From positions 1 through 54,837 of the IMG/VR virus record IMGVR_UViG_3300018059_000014: 54,837 nt of DNA. One strand, 5' to 3'. Each line of letters opens with the position of its first letter. Position 1 is the first letter of the stretch. Shown here piece after piece: positions 23,777 through 32,051 of this stretch. Both the position numbers and the translations under genes were made by a program. Source of the DNA: a virus. The notes beneath the pieces are model-generated. The model ran no database searches. It saw only the letters and a list, made by a program, of their open reading frames with translations, and was not told where the DNA came from.

Positions 23777-24772
23777 ATGACTGCTCTTCCAGCAAAAGGT
23801 GATCTCGATGGTACGACTGGTGGTCACAACCAGGGGATGTTCAAGACGGCGATCGGAGGCGTACGGGACTACCTCTCAGGCCTCTTCGGCACAGCTGGTA
23901 CTCCGGCTAGTGCGATCGACGCACTTAAGGCGCTCGATCCGCAGATGGTGCTGAACTTTGGTGTCAGCTTCGCTGTCGGATCCAACGCCCTGACAGCGAC
24001 GGTCAAGGATTCGAAAGGGGCCGACCTCTCAGCCTCGAATCCCGGGTTTGTAATGCAACGTCATGCTACGCTGAGCAACGGTACCCAAGCCCTCAGAACT
24101 GCAACGGCCAACTTCTCAACCGTCATCTCGTCCGGCTCGACGGCAGGTCACGCCTCGGCAGTCGAGGGGTATCTGCACTGGTACCTCATCGATTCTGGTA
24201 CGCAGGAACTCGCCTGGTCCACGAAGGACTACGGTGACAGTGGTATCGTTACGACAGTAGCAGAGGGCGGAGCTGGGGCAGCCGACTCGGCGACGGTGAT
24301 GTACTCAACTACTGCCAGAACGAGCGTCCCGTTCAGGAAGATCGCCACAACGAAGGACACTCAGACGACAGCTGGTCTCTGGGCCGCGATCCCCTCAGTA
24401 GTCCAACCAGGGCCAAAGAACCTTGTAGTGGAGGAGAATGTCTGGGATAGGCAACAGTACAACCCTACTCAGACGCTAACAGACGGTGCAAACATCGCCT
24501 GGAACCTCCAGACACAGCCCGTCGCCAAGGTTATCTTGGGTGGTAACCGTACTCTGGATAACCCAACCTTCATGCGAGATGGATCATCAGGTATTCTTCG
24601 GGTAATCCAAGATGGAACTGGTACTCGCTTACTAACCTGGGGATCCGCCTATTTGTTCGAAGGCAACGTCGATCCAGTACTTTCGACTGCTATTAACTCG
24701 GTTGACATTTTTGCCTGGCACTCCGATGGAACGAGTGTACACATGATGTTCGCCTCGAGAGGATCCGCATAA
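23777..24772 (+). CDS. Tail fibre protein
   Basis: A 331-residue protein after the tip gene. The first ~50 residues form an attachment region (HNQGMFKTAIGGVRDYLSGL). A middle sandwich-like region follows. The C-terminal 120 residues have TLTDGANIAWNLQTQPVAK, LGGNRTLDNPTFMRDG, GILRVIQDGTGTRLLTWGSA and a final DIFAWHSDGTSVHMMFASR. That module is widespread at the ends of phage tail fibres and probably trimerises. Ribosome site before ATG 23777 is weak. The stop overlaps the next ATG by one base. Confidence 0.82.
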   Translation: MTALPAKGDLDGTTGGHNQGMFKTAIGGVRDYLSGLFGTAGTPASAIDALKALDPQMVLNFGVSFAVGSNALTATVKDSKGADLSASNPGFVMQRHATLSNGTQALRTATANFSTVISSGSTAGHASAVEGYLHWYLIDSGTQELAWSTKDYGDSGIVTTVAEGGAGAADSATVMYSTTARTSVPFRKIATTKDTQTTAGLWAAIPSVVQPGPKNLVVEENVWDRQQYNPTQTLTDGANIAWNLQTQPVAKVILGGNRTLDNPTFMRDGSSGILRVIQDGTGTRLLTWGSAYLFEGNVDPVLSTAINSVDIFAWHSDGTSVHMMFASRGSA

Positions 24773-25524
24773 TGTTCGGACTCATTCCTAGTAGATTTAG
24801 CGGCCTCCCGGTCGCTAGTGCCGACTTTGACGGCACGAACGACTATATGACTCGTGGAGCTGGTCTAACAGGAGCCTCAGATCATGCTCAAGGCATCTTC
24901 TCGGCTTGGTTAAGAATCGACGGTGGGGACGGCACTTCTCGACGTTTTTTCAGTGCAGCTACCACTTTGGGTGGGGCAGTTGACGGTCCACGTTTTTCCT
25001 TGAATACGAGCAACCAGTTTTTGAATACTGTTGTGGCTGGTGCTAGTACATTTCAGCACCGTAGTACAACGGCCTACGCTGCTAGTGCGACGTGGCGGCA
25101 TCTACTGATCGCCTGGGACAGAAGCATCCCCGTTTCTTCTCTCTATGTAGGGGATACAAGTGATCAGACGGTTGTAGACAATGACACTTTCACAGCGGAT
25201 TACACCTATCCTGATTGGGTAGTAGGGGCAACAGCTGATGGCACAATTAAGTTTAACGGGTGTCTGGCAGAGCTATATTTCGCTCCCGGTCAGTACCTCG
25301 ATTTTTCAGTTACGGCAAATCGTCGTAAGTTTATCTCAGCCGCTGGTAAGCCCGTGTCACTAGGTAGATTTGGTGAGTACCCTCTGAATGGGATCAGACC
25401 CCTCGTTTATCAGTCGCTACGTAAGGGGGAAGCTGTCGCCAATTTCGCCACGAACCGCGGTACTGGTGGGAATTTCAGTATTACCGGAACGCTCGACACT
25501 GGTTCAACGAGTCCGAGCGACTGA
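24772..25524 (+). CDS. LamG/concanavalin-like fibre or adhesin
   Basis: A 250-residue protein. Text such as ADFDGTNDYMTRGAGLTGAS, FSAWLRIDGGDGTSRRFFS, WRHLLIAWDR and FNGCLAELYFAPGQYLDF follows the LamG/concanavalin A-like lectin pattern (strand, FDG.ND.., a central WRH, and G.LAELYF). It probably binds carbohydrate on the host or on the partner fibre. It closes the tail module. Base composition is slightly more AT-rich than the preceding fibre gene, so it may be a recent module. Confidence 0.75.
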   Translation: MFGLIPSRFSGLPVASADFDGTNDYMTRGAGLTGASDHAQGIFSAWLRIDGGDGTSRRFFSAATTLGGAVDGPRFSLNTSNQFLNTVVAGASTFQHRSTTAYAASATWRHLLIAWDRSIPVSSLYVGDTSDQTVVDNDTFTADYTYPDWVVGATADGTIKFNGCLAELYFAPGQYLDFSVTANRRKFISAAGKPVSLGRFGEYPLNGIRPLVYQSLRKGEAVANFATNRGTGGNFSITGTLDTGSTSPSD

Positions 25525-25540
25525 GACTAAGGAGAGGTAT

Positions 25541-25954
25541 ATGCAACTATTCGCAGAACGCAATGAGCTCCGACTGGCGACAATGTTGGTCGGGGCTATT
25601 CAAGTACTCTGGTCAGTTCTCCCGATAATCGGAGCGGATCTGAGACTGCATCGTGTACTGGAGTACTACGAACAAGCCGAAGAGTGGTTCACTGTCATGG
25701 CGTCTCTAGGGATACTACTACTCGCCAGTTCGATCCTTCGCTGGCGAGGAGGACGACAGCTTGGGCTAGTACTCTCCTGTGCTATGTGGGCTGCCTTTAG
25801 TGTAATGTACGCCTACTACCTAATAGCAGTCAAGTGGACTATAGGATCGGTGCTCATGACGGCCCCGCTTCTTGCTGTGTTCTGCTTCGTCCTGTACATT
25901 AACGACGTAGCACAAAAACCAAAGAGCAAGGGAGCCTACGATGACTGTGCTTGA
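25541..25954 (+). CDS. Four-pass membrane protein, lysis region
   Basis: A 137-residue membrane protein. ATG 25541 is preceded by GGAGAGG; the same frame extends back to 25388 inside the LamG gene but has no good start there. Four hydrophobic segments are visible near residues 10-30, 48-64, 72-95 and 100-122. The C-terminal tail is Lys-rich and cytoplasmic by the positive-inside rule. It overlaps the holin-like gene by 14 bases. It may be a holin partner or an exclusion protein; I do not recognise the family. Confidence 0.75.
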   Translation: MQLFAERNELRLATMLVGAIQVLWSVLPIIGADLRLHRVLEYYEQAEEWFTVMASLGILLLASSILRWRGGRQLGLVLSCAMWAAFSVMYAYYLIAVKWTIGSVLMTAPLLAVFCFVLYINDVAQKPKSKGAYDDCA

Positions 25955-26315
25955 GATCCTGGATAGTGTTGCGGCTGTAGCCCGCAAGATCGAGACGGTA
26001 ATCCCAATACTAGGGTATCTCCTAGTCTCTATTGTGGGTGGCGCTGCAGCTTTCGTGAAAGAGTGGGAGGATAAGAATCCTACTCGCACTTTCATGCAGA
26101 ACATCTGGGCCCTCTGGCGTAAGCTATTCTTCGCTCTCGTGTCAGGACTTTTGTGGTACAACATCGTAGTGTGGCAATCTCTCACAGGATCACCTCTAAG
26201 CTATCTCGGTGCAACCCTAGTGGGCCTGTACTCGACTGAATTCCTGGATTTCCTGTGGACCCAGATGAAAGCGCGGATTGGAACTATGGGGACTCCAAAA
26301 CCACCGAAGGAATGA
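25941..26315 (+). CDS. Holin-like protein (LydA-type layout)
   Basis: A 124-residue protein with three hydrophobic segments (residues ~22-40, ~60-78, ~84-104) and the text FVKEWEDKNPTRTF, RKLFFALVSGLLWYN and LSYLGATLVGLYSTEFLDFL, which recalls LydA-type holins. A holin is expected because the endolysin lacks a signal peptide. The C-terminal tail is short and Lys/Pro-rich. The gene starts inside the end of the preceding membrane-protein gene. Confidence 0.72.
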   Translation: MTVLEILDSVAAVARKIETVIPILGYLLVSIVGGAAAFVKEWEDKNPTRTFMQNIWALWRKLFFALVSGLLWYNIVVWQSLTGSPLSYLGATLVGLYSTEFLDFLWTQMKARIGTMGTPKPPKE

Positions 26316-26366
26316 GTAGCAGTAGTAGAAGGAAGGTAAGATAGTTAACCAACGCAAGGAGGTATA

Positions 26367-26603
26367 ATGAGTGCAACAGATGCAGTGAAGTCCACGGCAG
26401 CGCTAGTTGCCGACAAGATGTCGATGACTGCGCATCCGCCAGTCACCGTTTCCCTAGTTGCAGGGTCAGCAACCAATATCCTGCTGAAGATCCTGAGCGT
26501 GACTAGCCCAGAGATCGCCGCGGTTCTGCAGGGATCGGAGATCGATATCTCCATCCTTGTCGGAGCTCTTGCGGGGTACTGGACCGGACGGAGGACAGTA
26601 TGA
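26367..26603 (+). CDS. Small membrane protein, possible second holin
   Basis: A 78-residue protein with an excellent AAGGAGGT site ahead of ATG 26367. Two hydrophobic stretches (VTVSLVAGSATNILLKILSV and ISILVGALAGYWTG) flank a short polar loop; the end is RRTV. The size and layout fit a class II holin or antiholin. It overlaps the lipoprotein gene by four bases (ATGA). Confidence 0.72.
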   Translation: MSATDAVKSTAALVADKMSMTAHPPVTVSLVAGSATNILLKILSVTSPEIAAVLQGSEIDISILVGALAGYWTGRRTV

Positions 26604-27001
26604 AGACCGTTCTCGTATTGGTGCTCGCCTTCTTTCTGGCGGGGTGTCCAAGCGTCATGCCACGGGCACCACAAGGGCCTCTGGAGCAAATCGAGGCAAC
26701 GGAGCTCTCCCTGCAAGCAATGGGCGAGTCCATTGTGAACTTGACGTGTACCAAGTACGTCAACAAGCAGTGTGTCGAGCCCGGCAAGGCTTTCAATGCC
26801 ACACAAGGTGAAACCTTGCACAAGCAGGTTCGGGATGCTCGAGCCGCTCTGAAGATCGCCAAGGGCATTACCGGCGGTCAGATCGGCGAGTGTCTCGGTG
26901 CGAAGAGGACTCAAGCAGCTTGCATCTCCGCAGTCAAGGCTCTGATGTTGGAGGTGGAGCGTAAGGTCCTCGAAGCCCAAGCACAAGGAGCCAAGTCATG
27001 A
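26600..27001 (+). CDS. Small lipoprotein, possible spanin-type
   Basis: A 133-residue protein with a lipoprotein signal peptide: MKT, a hydrophobic core, then the lipobox LAGC with Cys16 as the predicted lipidation site. The mature part is helical and contains four further Cys residues (CTKYVNKQC, ECLG, ACIS). Its place between holin-like genes and the endolysin suggests a lysis role such as an outer-membrane spanin, but it is not Pro-rich as Rz1 is, so the role remains open. Confidence 0.75.
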   Translation: MKTVLVLVLAFFLAGCPSVMPRAPQGPLEQIEATELSLQAMGESIVNLTCTKYVNKQCVEPGKAFNATQGETLHKQVRDARAALKIAKGITGGQIGECLGAKRTQAACISAVKALMLEVERKVLEAQAQGAKS

Positions 27002-27240
27002 GCGCAGGCGCAATCGTAGTAGGCGCGAAACTGTTCCAGGGTCTCAATCTGGCCATCGAGCTGATCAACGCCAGCAGTTTGGTGATGACCAAGCTATCGG
27101 AGCTCCAGGCCAAGCGTGCGGCTGAAGGCACACAGGTCACGGATGCGGATGTCGATACCCTGATGTCCGAAGGCGACGTAAAGGAGGCCATACAGGTCGC
27201 CAAGCTGGCTGCAGCAAAGCTCGCACAAGAAACGTCGTAG
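26998..27240 (+). CDS. Hypothetical lysis-region protein, 80 aa
   Basis: An 80-residue protein starting in an ATGA overlap with the lipoprotein gene. The N terminus (GAIVVGAKLFQGLNLAIELI) is amphipathic to hydrophobic; the remainder is helical with acidic residues (QVTDADVDTLMSEGDVKEA). The tight coupling suggests a functional partner of the lipoprotein. No family recognised. Confidence 0.68.
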   Translation: MSAGAIVVGAKLFQGLNLAIELINASSLVMTKLSELQAKRAAEGTQVTDADVDTLMSEGDVKEAIQVAKLAAAKLAQETS

Positions 27241-27304
27241 TCGTAACCCGCGGTAGGGCTGAGCCGTAACTTAGCCCGTCCGTAACTGCATAAGGAGCAC
27301 AGTC

Positions 27305-27958
27305 ATGAGTGTAGTCACTAGAGAACAGTTCATCGAGATCATGCCGGAGTGCCAGCATGTAGTCGATAAGTACGTAGAGTATTTGAACGAGGCCTTCGAG
27401 CACTTCGAGACCAATACGCCACTGAGACAGGCCGGCTTCATCTCGCAGGTAGGTCATGAAAGTACGAGACTAACCCGCACTGAAGAGAATCTGAACTATT
27501 CGGCCAATGGTCTCATCCGAACCTTCCCGACCTTCTTCAACCACGAGACCGCCAAGGAGTTCGCATACAAGCCCCAGAAGATCGCCAATCGGGTGTATGC
27601 CAATAAAGGTGGCAACGGGGATGAAGACTCGGGAGACGGTTGGCGATATAGAGGGCGGGGGCTGATTCAGGTTACTCTCAAGGCCAACTATCGCCGTCGA
27701 GGGCTCCGTCTTCTGTCTATGCCGGAGTACTTCATCGAGAACCCCGACGCCCTCTTGGAGCCTGAGTGGGCTGTCCGAACGGCTTTCGACTATTGGGATG
27801 AGAATGGTCTGAACGACTATGCCGATCGCAACTCCGCGGCAGAGTTCCGAAATCTCACCCGTAGGATCAATCGCGGGCTCCGAGGTCTAGACGACCGACT
27901 CGACCTCTGGCGCAAAGCCAAAGAGGTCTTGGGAGTGACCGAACAAGAAGGGGACTAG
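27305..27958 (+). CDS. Endolysin, GH19 chitinase/lysozyme-like
   Basis: A 217-residue muramidase-type endolysin. AAGGAG lies seven bases before ATG 27305. Family marks are RQAGFISQVGHESTRL with the catalytic-type Glu, EENLNYSANGLIRTFPTFF, then NRVYANKGGNGDEDSGDGWR leading into YRGRGLIQVTLKANY. It cleaves the glycan strands of peptidoglycan. There is no signal peptide and no separate cell-wall-binding domain, as is usual for phages of Gram-negative hosts. It is the last gene before a promoter that opens the replication module. Confidence 0.9.
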   Translation: MSVVTREQFIEIMPECQHVVDKYVEYLNEAFEHFETNTPLRQAGFISQVGHESTRLTRTEENLNYSANGLIRTFPTFFNHETAKEFAYKPQKIANRVYANKGGNGDEDSGDGWRYRGRGLIQVTLKANYRRRGLRLLSMPEYFIENPDALLEPEWAVRTAFDYWDENGLNDYADRNSAAEFRNLTRRINRGLRGLDDRLDLWRKAKEVLGVTEQEGD

Positions 27959-27977
27959 CAGTAACATCAAGTTCCCG

Positions 27978-28007
27978 TTGATTGTTCCCTTTGGACCGCT
28001 ATATAAT
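27978..28007 (+). promoter_or_regulatory. Predicted promoter for primase-helicase
   Basis: TTGATT at 27978-27983, an 18-base spacer and TATAAT at 28002-28007 followed by AGC. It lies in the gap between endolysin and primase-helicase, about 80 bases ahead of the GTG start. One of seven sites in the window sharing an 18-base spacer. Confidence 0.72.
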
Positions 28008-28088
28008 AGCATTAGCGCTGCGAGTCTATTTGTGCCGGCAAGTTCCTGGCTATGACTTCAGTGCCGCTCTACCGGAGGGCGAGTTCAA

Positions 28089-30551
28089 GTGCAAGTAGTC
28101 ACTTCAGAGCAGCTCCTAGCAGAGGATCTAGGTAGGAGCGGCCTCAAAGCTGTTGACCTGGATGCCTATCTGGCCCAGGAAACTGAGCTAGCTGCAGTAG
28201 GGATCAGACCACACCTCTACTTAGATAACCCCGGTGTCGGGACTCCAGGGTATGTGATCCCCTACTACGACCTCAATGGGCATAGGGCTCCATTCTATAG
28301 GGTCAGGCTCTTCAATCCCCTTCCTAAGGGAGCTCGATACCTACAGCCCCAGAACTCCGGTACGTGGATATACTTCCCTAAGACCTTCGCTGCCCTACTC
28401 AAGAATGCAGCTCAAGACAAAGGTCGGACAAAGATCAATGGGTACCCTGCTGCTGTCATAGTGACAGAGGGCGAGAAGAAGGCGGCAAAGGGATGTCATG
28501 ATGGCTTTCCCACATGTGCTGTTGGTGGTGTATACAACTGGCGTACTAGGACAGTAATCCTCCCAGAAGGGACAACTCTCCTCAAGAACCGAGACAACCA
28601 GATTGTTGCCAAGATGGCGACTGGTACCACTTTACCTCCCACTAGTGATCGGAGAGCCTTCTTAGCCGCAGGCCTTGAAGGACTTATGCGGTTCGTCCTC
28701 GAGAACCACATGCAGGTTATCTTTGCGTTTGACACCGATAACCCTATCAACACGGATGTCGAGGCAGCTTGTGCCGAGATGGCGTTCGAGTTTAGGATCC
28801 ATGGCATCCCGACGAACAAGATTCGCCAGCTTAAGCTACCGGCTAATCCCGGGAAGAAATTGGGATTGGATGACTTTCTGACACAACATGGACCGGAAGC
28901 TCTCGATCAGTTGCTAGAACAGGTGATGGCTGCCAAGTCAGCTTTCCCTGCACACCCCAATCTCAAGGCGCTCGTCAACAAGCGGATGAGCGGCCAACTG
29001 GATCGCGCGGAAGCCAAAGAGCTCAGTTTGATGATCCTGACAGATATGGATCGCCATGGTATCCGCATGATAGAGAAAGGCACGAACTCGCCGCACTTCT
29101 TCGATAGTCGGACAAAGGCATTAATGTCCGTCAACTTAATGCAACACCATTCGGAGCCTCTACATGAAACCAAGTTCGGGGAGTTCCTCTACCGCAATTA
29201 TGACATCGGACAAGCCGACCTCAAGCTCGTCCAATGGCTCGCAGCTGGATTCACAGGTGAAGAACCAGTCTCACAGGTTGAACCCCGAAGCGTTCTCGCA
29301 CTGTTGTCTGACAATCGAATTGCTTACCAGCTCGATGATGGCCATTTCGCAGTCGTGTCAGGTGATGCAACTAACCCTATCACAATTTGCGAGAATGGCT
29401 CAGAAGGGGTCCTCTTCAAGGCTGACCAAGTAGAACCTATAGACCGAGGTGCCCTCCTGCAGGAAGTTAAGCGCCAGATTGCGTGGCTCCTCAAGAAGCC
29501 TCCCTACATGGAGCTCTATTGGCCTAAGGCACTAGCCCAGATGAAGTTCTCCCGTGATAATGACGCGAAGGTGCTCTCATGCTTGAACTATATGTCGCCA
29601 TGGTTATTGCGGTGGAACGGAACTCAGTTACCAGTGGAGCTAATGGTTGGCGAACCAGGCTCAGGGAAATCCAGTTTGTACAGTCTCCGATTGCAGATCC
29701 TCAACGGCCGTCCAGCCCTAAGGAACCAGCCGACAGACGTTCGGGATTGGTATGCATCAATAACCTCAGGCGATGGCTTGCACTGTGTGGACAATGTCCA
29801 TATGGTGAACAAGGAACTGCGACAACGGCTTTCGGACGAGATCTGCCGAATCGTAACCGAGCCAGCACCATTCGTCGAGATGCGCAAGCTCTTCACCACG
29901 TCGGACAACTTCCGCCTCCCAGTAAGGGTTACGTTCGCAATGACCGCAATCCAACAACCATTCCTAAGCGCGGACATCCTTCAGCGCAGCTTAATCGTAG
30001 AGGTCCAGGCAGTAGGTAAGGATCATTCCTCTGACTGGGCTGGCATGGCTCTGAAAGCCTTTGGTGGGCGTGTAGGATGGCTCGCTCAACAGCTAGCTGT
30101 TCTCCACCTGTTCTTTCGTCGGGCTAATAGCGGTGGGTGGAACCCTAATTACAAGTCGGGCCATCGGTTGGCGCACTTCGAGCAGATGTTCAGGCTCATA
30201 GGGAACATTATCGGCGTACCTGATGCTGAGTTGGTCTCGCAGACCCTTGCTGGAGTGGCCGAGACTCAGGTCAGTGAATACGATTGGACGATGGAAGGTC
30301 TGAAGCAGTTCAACCAGGAGTACATCGGTCAGTTCCAGAAAGATCCGAAGAAGGTCTTCACCCTACAGGACATCGCTGCTTGGGCCGAGAGTCGCGAGGA
30401 CTTCTTGGACAATCAGACCCTCACGAATGCGCGGAGGCTCTCTCGGTATGTCAAATCGCACAAATATATGGTCGAGACCGTAGCGGGTTTCATGGAGATG
30501 CCGGGTAAATACGCTAATCGAGACGGCTACCGTCTCACGCCCGTCAAATGA
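28089..30551 (+). CDS. Primase-helicase (TOPRIM-like plus AAA+ ATPase)
   Basis: An 820-residue protein starting at GTG 28089 with GGAGGG ten bases upstream. The N-terminal half has the DUF3854/TOPRIM-like signature of phage primases: VIVTEGEKKAAKGC near residue 125, a FAFDTDN strand near 215 and LGLDDFL near 260. The C-terminal half is a AAA+ helicase: Walker A GEPGSGKSSLYS near residue 522, a Walker B-like GLHCVDNVHMVN near 562, and an arginine/sensor region DILQRSLIVEVQ near 635. It should unwind the fork and lay down primers. It stands alone between promoter and next promoter. Confidence 0.85.
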   Translation: MQVVTSEQLLAEDLGRSGLKAVDLDAYLAQETELAAVGIRPHLYLDNPGVGTPGYVIPYYDLNGHRAPFYRVRLFNPLPKGARYLQPQNSGTWIYFPKTFAALLKNAAQDKGRTKINGYPAAVIVTEGEKKAAKGCHDGFPTCAVGGVYNWRTRTVILPEGTTLLKNRDNQIVAKMATGTTLPPTSDRRAFLAAGLEGLMRFVLENHMQVIFAFDTDNPINTDVEAACAEMAFEFRIHGIPTNKIRQLKLPANPGKKLGLDDFLTQHGPEALDQLLEQVMAAKSAFPAHPNLKALVNKRMSGQLDRAEAKELSLMILTDMDRHGIRMIEKGTNSPHFFDSRTKALMSVNLMQHHSEPLHETKFGEFLYRNYDIGQADLKLVQWLAAGFTGEEPVSQVEPRSVLALLSDNRIAYQLDDGHFAVVSGDATNPITICENGSEGVLFKADQVEPIDRGALLQEVKRQIAWLLKKPPYMELYWPKALAQMKFSRDNDAKVLSCLNYMSPWLLRWNGTQLPVELMVGEPGSGKSSLYSLRLQILNGRPALRNQPTDVRDWYASITSGDGLHCVDNVHMVNKELRQRLSDEICRIVTEPAPFVEMRKLFTTSDNFRLPVRVTFAMTAIQQPFLSADILQRSLIVEVQAVGKDHSSDWAGMALKAFGGRVGWLAQQLAVLHLFFRRANSGGWNPNYKSGHRLAHFEQMFRLIGNIIGVPDAELVSQTLAGVAETQVSEYDWTMEGLKQFNQEYIGQFQKDPKKVFTLQDIAAWAESREDFLDNQTLTNARRLSRYVKSHKYMVETVAGFMEMPGKYANRDGYRLTPVK

Positions 30552-30575
30552 ACTTTGGGTACCATCAAAATCCAG

Positions 30576-30605
30576 TTGCGAGGACTACACTCGATGCTAT
30601 ATAAT
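30576..30605 (+). promoter_or_regulatory. Predicted promoter for the 92-residue HTH-like gene
   Basis: TTGCGA at 30576-30581, an 18-base spacer and TATAAT at 30600-30605. It reads into the gene at 30664 and ends at the double hairpin at 30963-31032, so this looks like a one-gene transcription unit. Confidence 0.72.
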
Positions 30606-30663
30606 CTAAGCATCGACTTCATTAGAAGCCGATATACAACCTCAACCAGTGAAGGAGCATGTC

Positions 30664-30942
30664 ATGGCACAAGCACCGCAGAAGCAAGCCCCGAAAGCCG
30701 CAGCCCCCGCCCCCGCCCCGGTAGCAGCGCCGGCCCCGTTGGTCGCACCTGCCACCAACAAGGTCGGCGCCGCGATCGTTCTGGATTCCGGCGAGCGTCG
30801 GGTCGACTACATCAAGCGTCGTTTCGCGGAAGGTGCGAAGCGCGGCGAGATCGCCAAGGAACTCGGCGTCCCGTACCAGATCGTGTTCGCGGCCACCAAG
30901 GCCAAGAAGGAAGCCGCCGCCGCTGCGCCGGCTGCGAAGTAA
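30664..30942 (+). CDS. Small HTH-like protein with Ala/Pro-rich ends
   Basis: A 92-residue protein. ATG 30664 has AAGGAG eight bases upstream. Residues 1-35 are Ala/Pro/Gln-rich. The core GERRVDYIKRRFAEG followed by KRGEIAKELGVPYQIVFAAT reads as a basic helix plus a helix-turn-helix of the kind that recognises DNA (GEIAKELGVPYQIV). The tail is Lys/Ala-rich. It has its own promoter and a strong double terminator, so it is probably expressed at high level and independently. It may be an abundant nucleoid-type or regulatory DNA-binding protein; that is inference. Confidence 0.75.
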   Translation: MAQAPQKQAPKAAAPAPAPVAAPAPLVAPATNKVGAAIVLDSGERRVDYIKRRFAEGAKRGEIAKELGVPYQIVFAATKAKKEAAAAAPAAK

Positions 30943-30962
30943 GTCGTCGTCGTTTCTCCGGT

Positions 30963-31032
30963 CCCTGGGTTCCTCTGACCCAGGGTGCTGCGGGGTGGAG
31001 ATCTCCACCTAGCTCCACCCCGCAGGCTTTTT
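30963..31032 (+). terminator. Double-hairpin terminator
   Basis: First hairpin: CCCTGGGT (30963-30970) with ACCCAGGG (30978-30985), a perfect 8-base-pair stem. Second hairpin: CTGCGGGGTGGAG (30988-31000) with CTCCACCCCGCAG (31013-31025), a perfect 13-base-pair stem followed by GCTTTTT. The second has all features of a strong rho-independent terminator. It ends only three bases before the ATG of the next gene. Confidence 0.92.
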
Positions 31033-31035
31033 AAT

Positions 31036-31539
31036 ATGGCCAACAACCTCCTACAGGAGGCCCTAGGCGATAGTCGCCTGAGGGTTTTGGCGCTCGATCC
31101 AGGCGAGACTACAGGCGCCTGCGTATTCGATGGACCCGATCTTATTGATGCCCGTCAACTCTCGACTGGGCTAATGCCTGATGCTGCGTATACTGTGTAC
31201 GAGTATCTGTCAATGTTCCGGACTAGCAACGCTGTTGTAGTCATAGAAGACTACCGAGTGTACAGCTGGAAGACCAAGGACCATGCATGGGCAGGTCTAC
31301 ATACCCCTCGTCTCATTGGGGCTGTGGAGTACATTTGCCGCTACAATCTCGATCAGCTTCCACTTGTCAAGCAGACTGCCCAGCAAGGTAAAGGGTTCTG
31401 TACTGACGACAAGCTTAAGGCATGGGGGGTGTACCAAATAAACCAGAAACACGCCCGTGACGCAATAAGACATGCATGTTACTACCTATTGTTCACCATT
31501 GCAAAACTGCATATTCCTACTACCGGAGGAAAGTCATGA
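31036..31539 (+). CDS. RuvC-like Holliday junction resolvase-type nuclease
   Basis: A 167-residue RNase H-fold protein. The acidic motifs of RuvC-like resolvases are visible: LALDPGETTGACVF (residues ~18-31, first Asp), VVVIEDYRVYS near 68-78 (Glu) and HARDAIRHACYYLLF near 145-158 (Asp). It would resolve branched DNA before packaging. The start is uncertain: ATG 31036 lies directly after the terminator with no ribosome site, and the same frame runs upstream through the hairpin to GTG 30985. The stop overlaps the next gene (ATGA). Confidence 0.8.
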   Translation: MANNLLQEALGDSRLRVLALDPGETTGACVFDGPDLIDARQLSTGLMPDAAYTVYEYLSMFRTSNAVVVIEDYRVYSWKTKDHAWAGLHTPRLIGAVEYICRYNLDQLPLVKQTAQQGKGFCTDDKLKAWGVYQINQKHARDAIRHACYYLLFTIAKLHIPTTGGKS

Positions 31540-32045
31540 CAGTCAAGAAACTCAAGCCCAAAGACCCGTACTTCAGAGCCGTCAACCCGAAGGATCTCGT
31601 TGCGCAAAGCAAGCTCGACCTCTCCCTCGTACCGGAGACGGCGATCATCGCAGAGGCGCTGGCGTTCCTCGAAGGGGCACTGAAGTACGGCCGCTTCAAC
31701 TGGAGGATGAAACCAGTCAAGATGTCCGTGTACTATTCCGCGTTGATGCGCCATGGTTTGAAACTCCAGGCTGGCGATCATGTGGACTCCAAGACCCTCA
31801 TCTCGCACCTCGGGTATATCCGCTGCTGTGCAGCGATCATGATCGATGCACTCCATTATGGTACGTTGATCGATGATCGCCCTCCGCGTGGGCGTGTCGA
31901 TCCCGACATCGAAAGCTATCTGGATCACGATGTCGTCAAGCTGGTGGAGCATCTGCAGGAGCTCTTCAAGAAGGAAGTGCCGAAGCAATACACCATCAAG
32001 GATGTGTTCCAAAGAGAGCGTCGTAGCCAACGGCGCAGGAGGTAA
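31536..32045 (+). CDS. dATP/dGTP diphosphohydrolase-like protein (DUF5664-like)
   Basis: A 169-residue protein with GGAGG ahead of ATG 31536. It contains EALAFLEGALKYGRFNWRMK, VYYSALMRHGLKLQAGD, then HVDSKTLISHLGYIRCCAAI, matching the family described as dATP/dGTP diphosphohydrolase N-terminal domain (KYG..NW, RH, HL...C). Such proteins hydrolyse deoxypurine triphosphates. In Z-DNA phages a relative (MazZ) acts with PurZ, but no PurZ is in this window. Here it may tune the dGTP pool. The C-terminal 60 residues (YTIKDVFQRERRSQRRRR end) are basic. Confidence 0.72.
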   Translation: MTVKKLKPKDPYFRAVNPKDLVAQSKLDLSLVPETAIIAEALAFLEGALKYGRFNWRMKPVKMSVYYSALMRHGLKLQAGDHVDSKTLISHLGYIRCCAAIMIDALHYGTLIDDRPPRGRVDPDIESYLDHDVVKLVEHLQELFKKEVPKQYTIKDVFQRERRSQRRRR

Positions 32046-32051
32046 CTCGCG

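Noticed and set aside
31536-32045. Evidence for a Z-genome (2-aminoadenine) system
   Set aside because: The diphosphohydrolase-like gene alone is not enough: no PurZ or DatZ gene is seen and the polymerase is a UDG fusion type.
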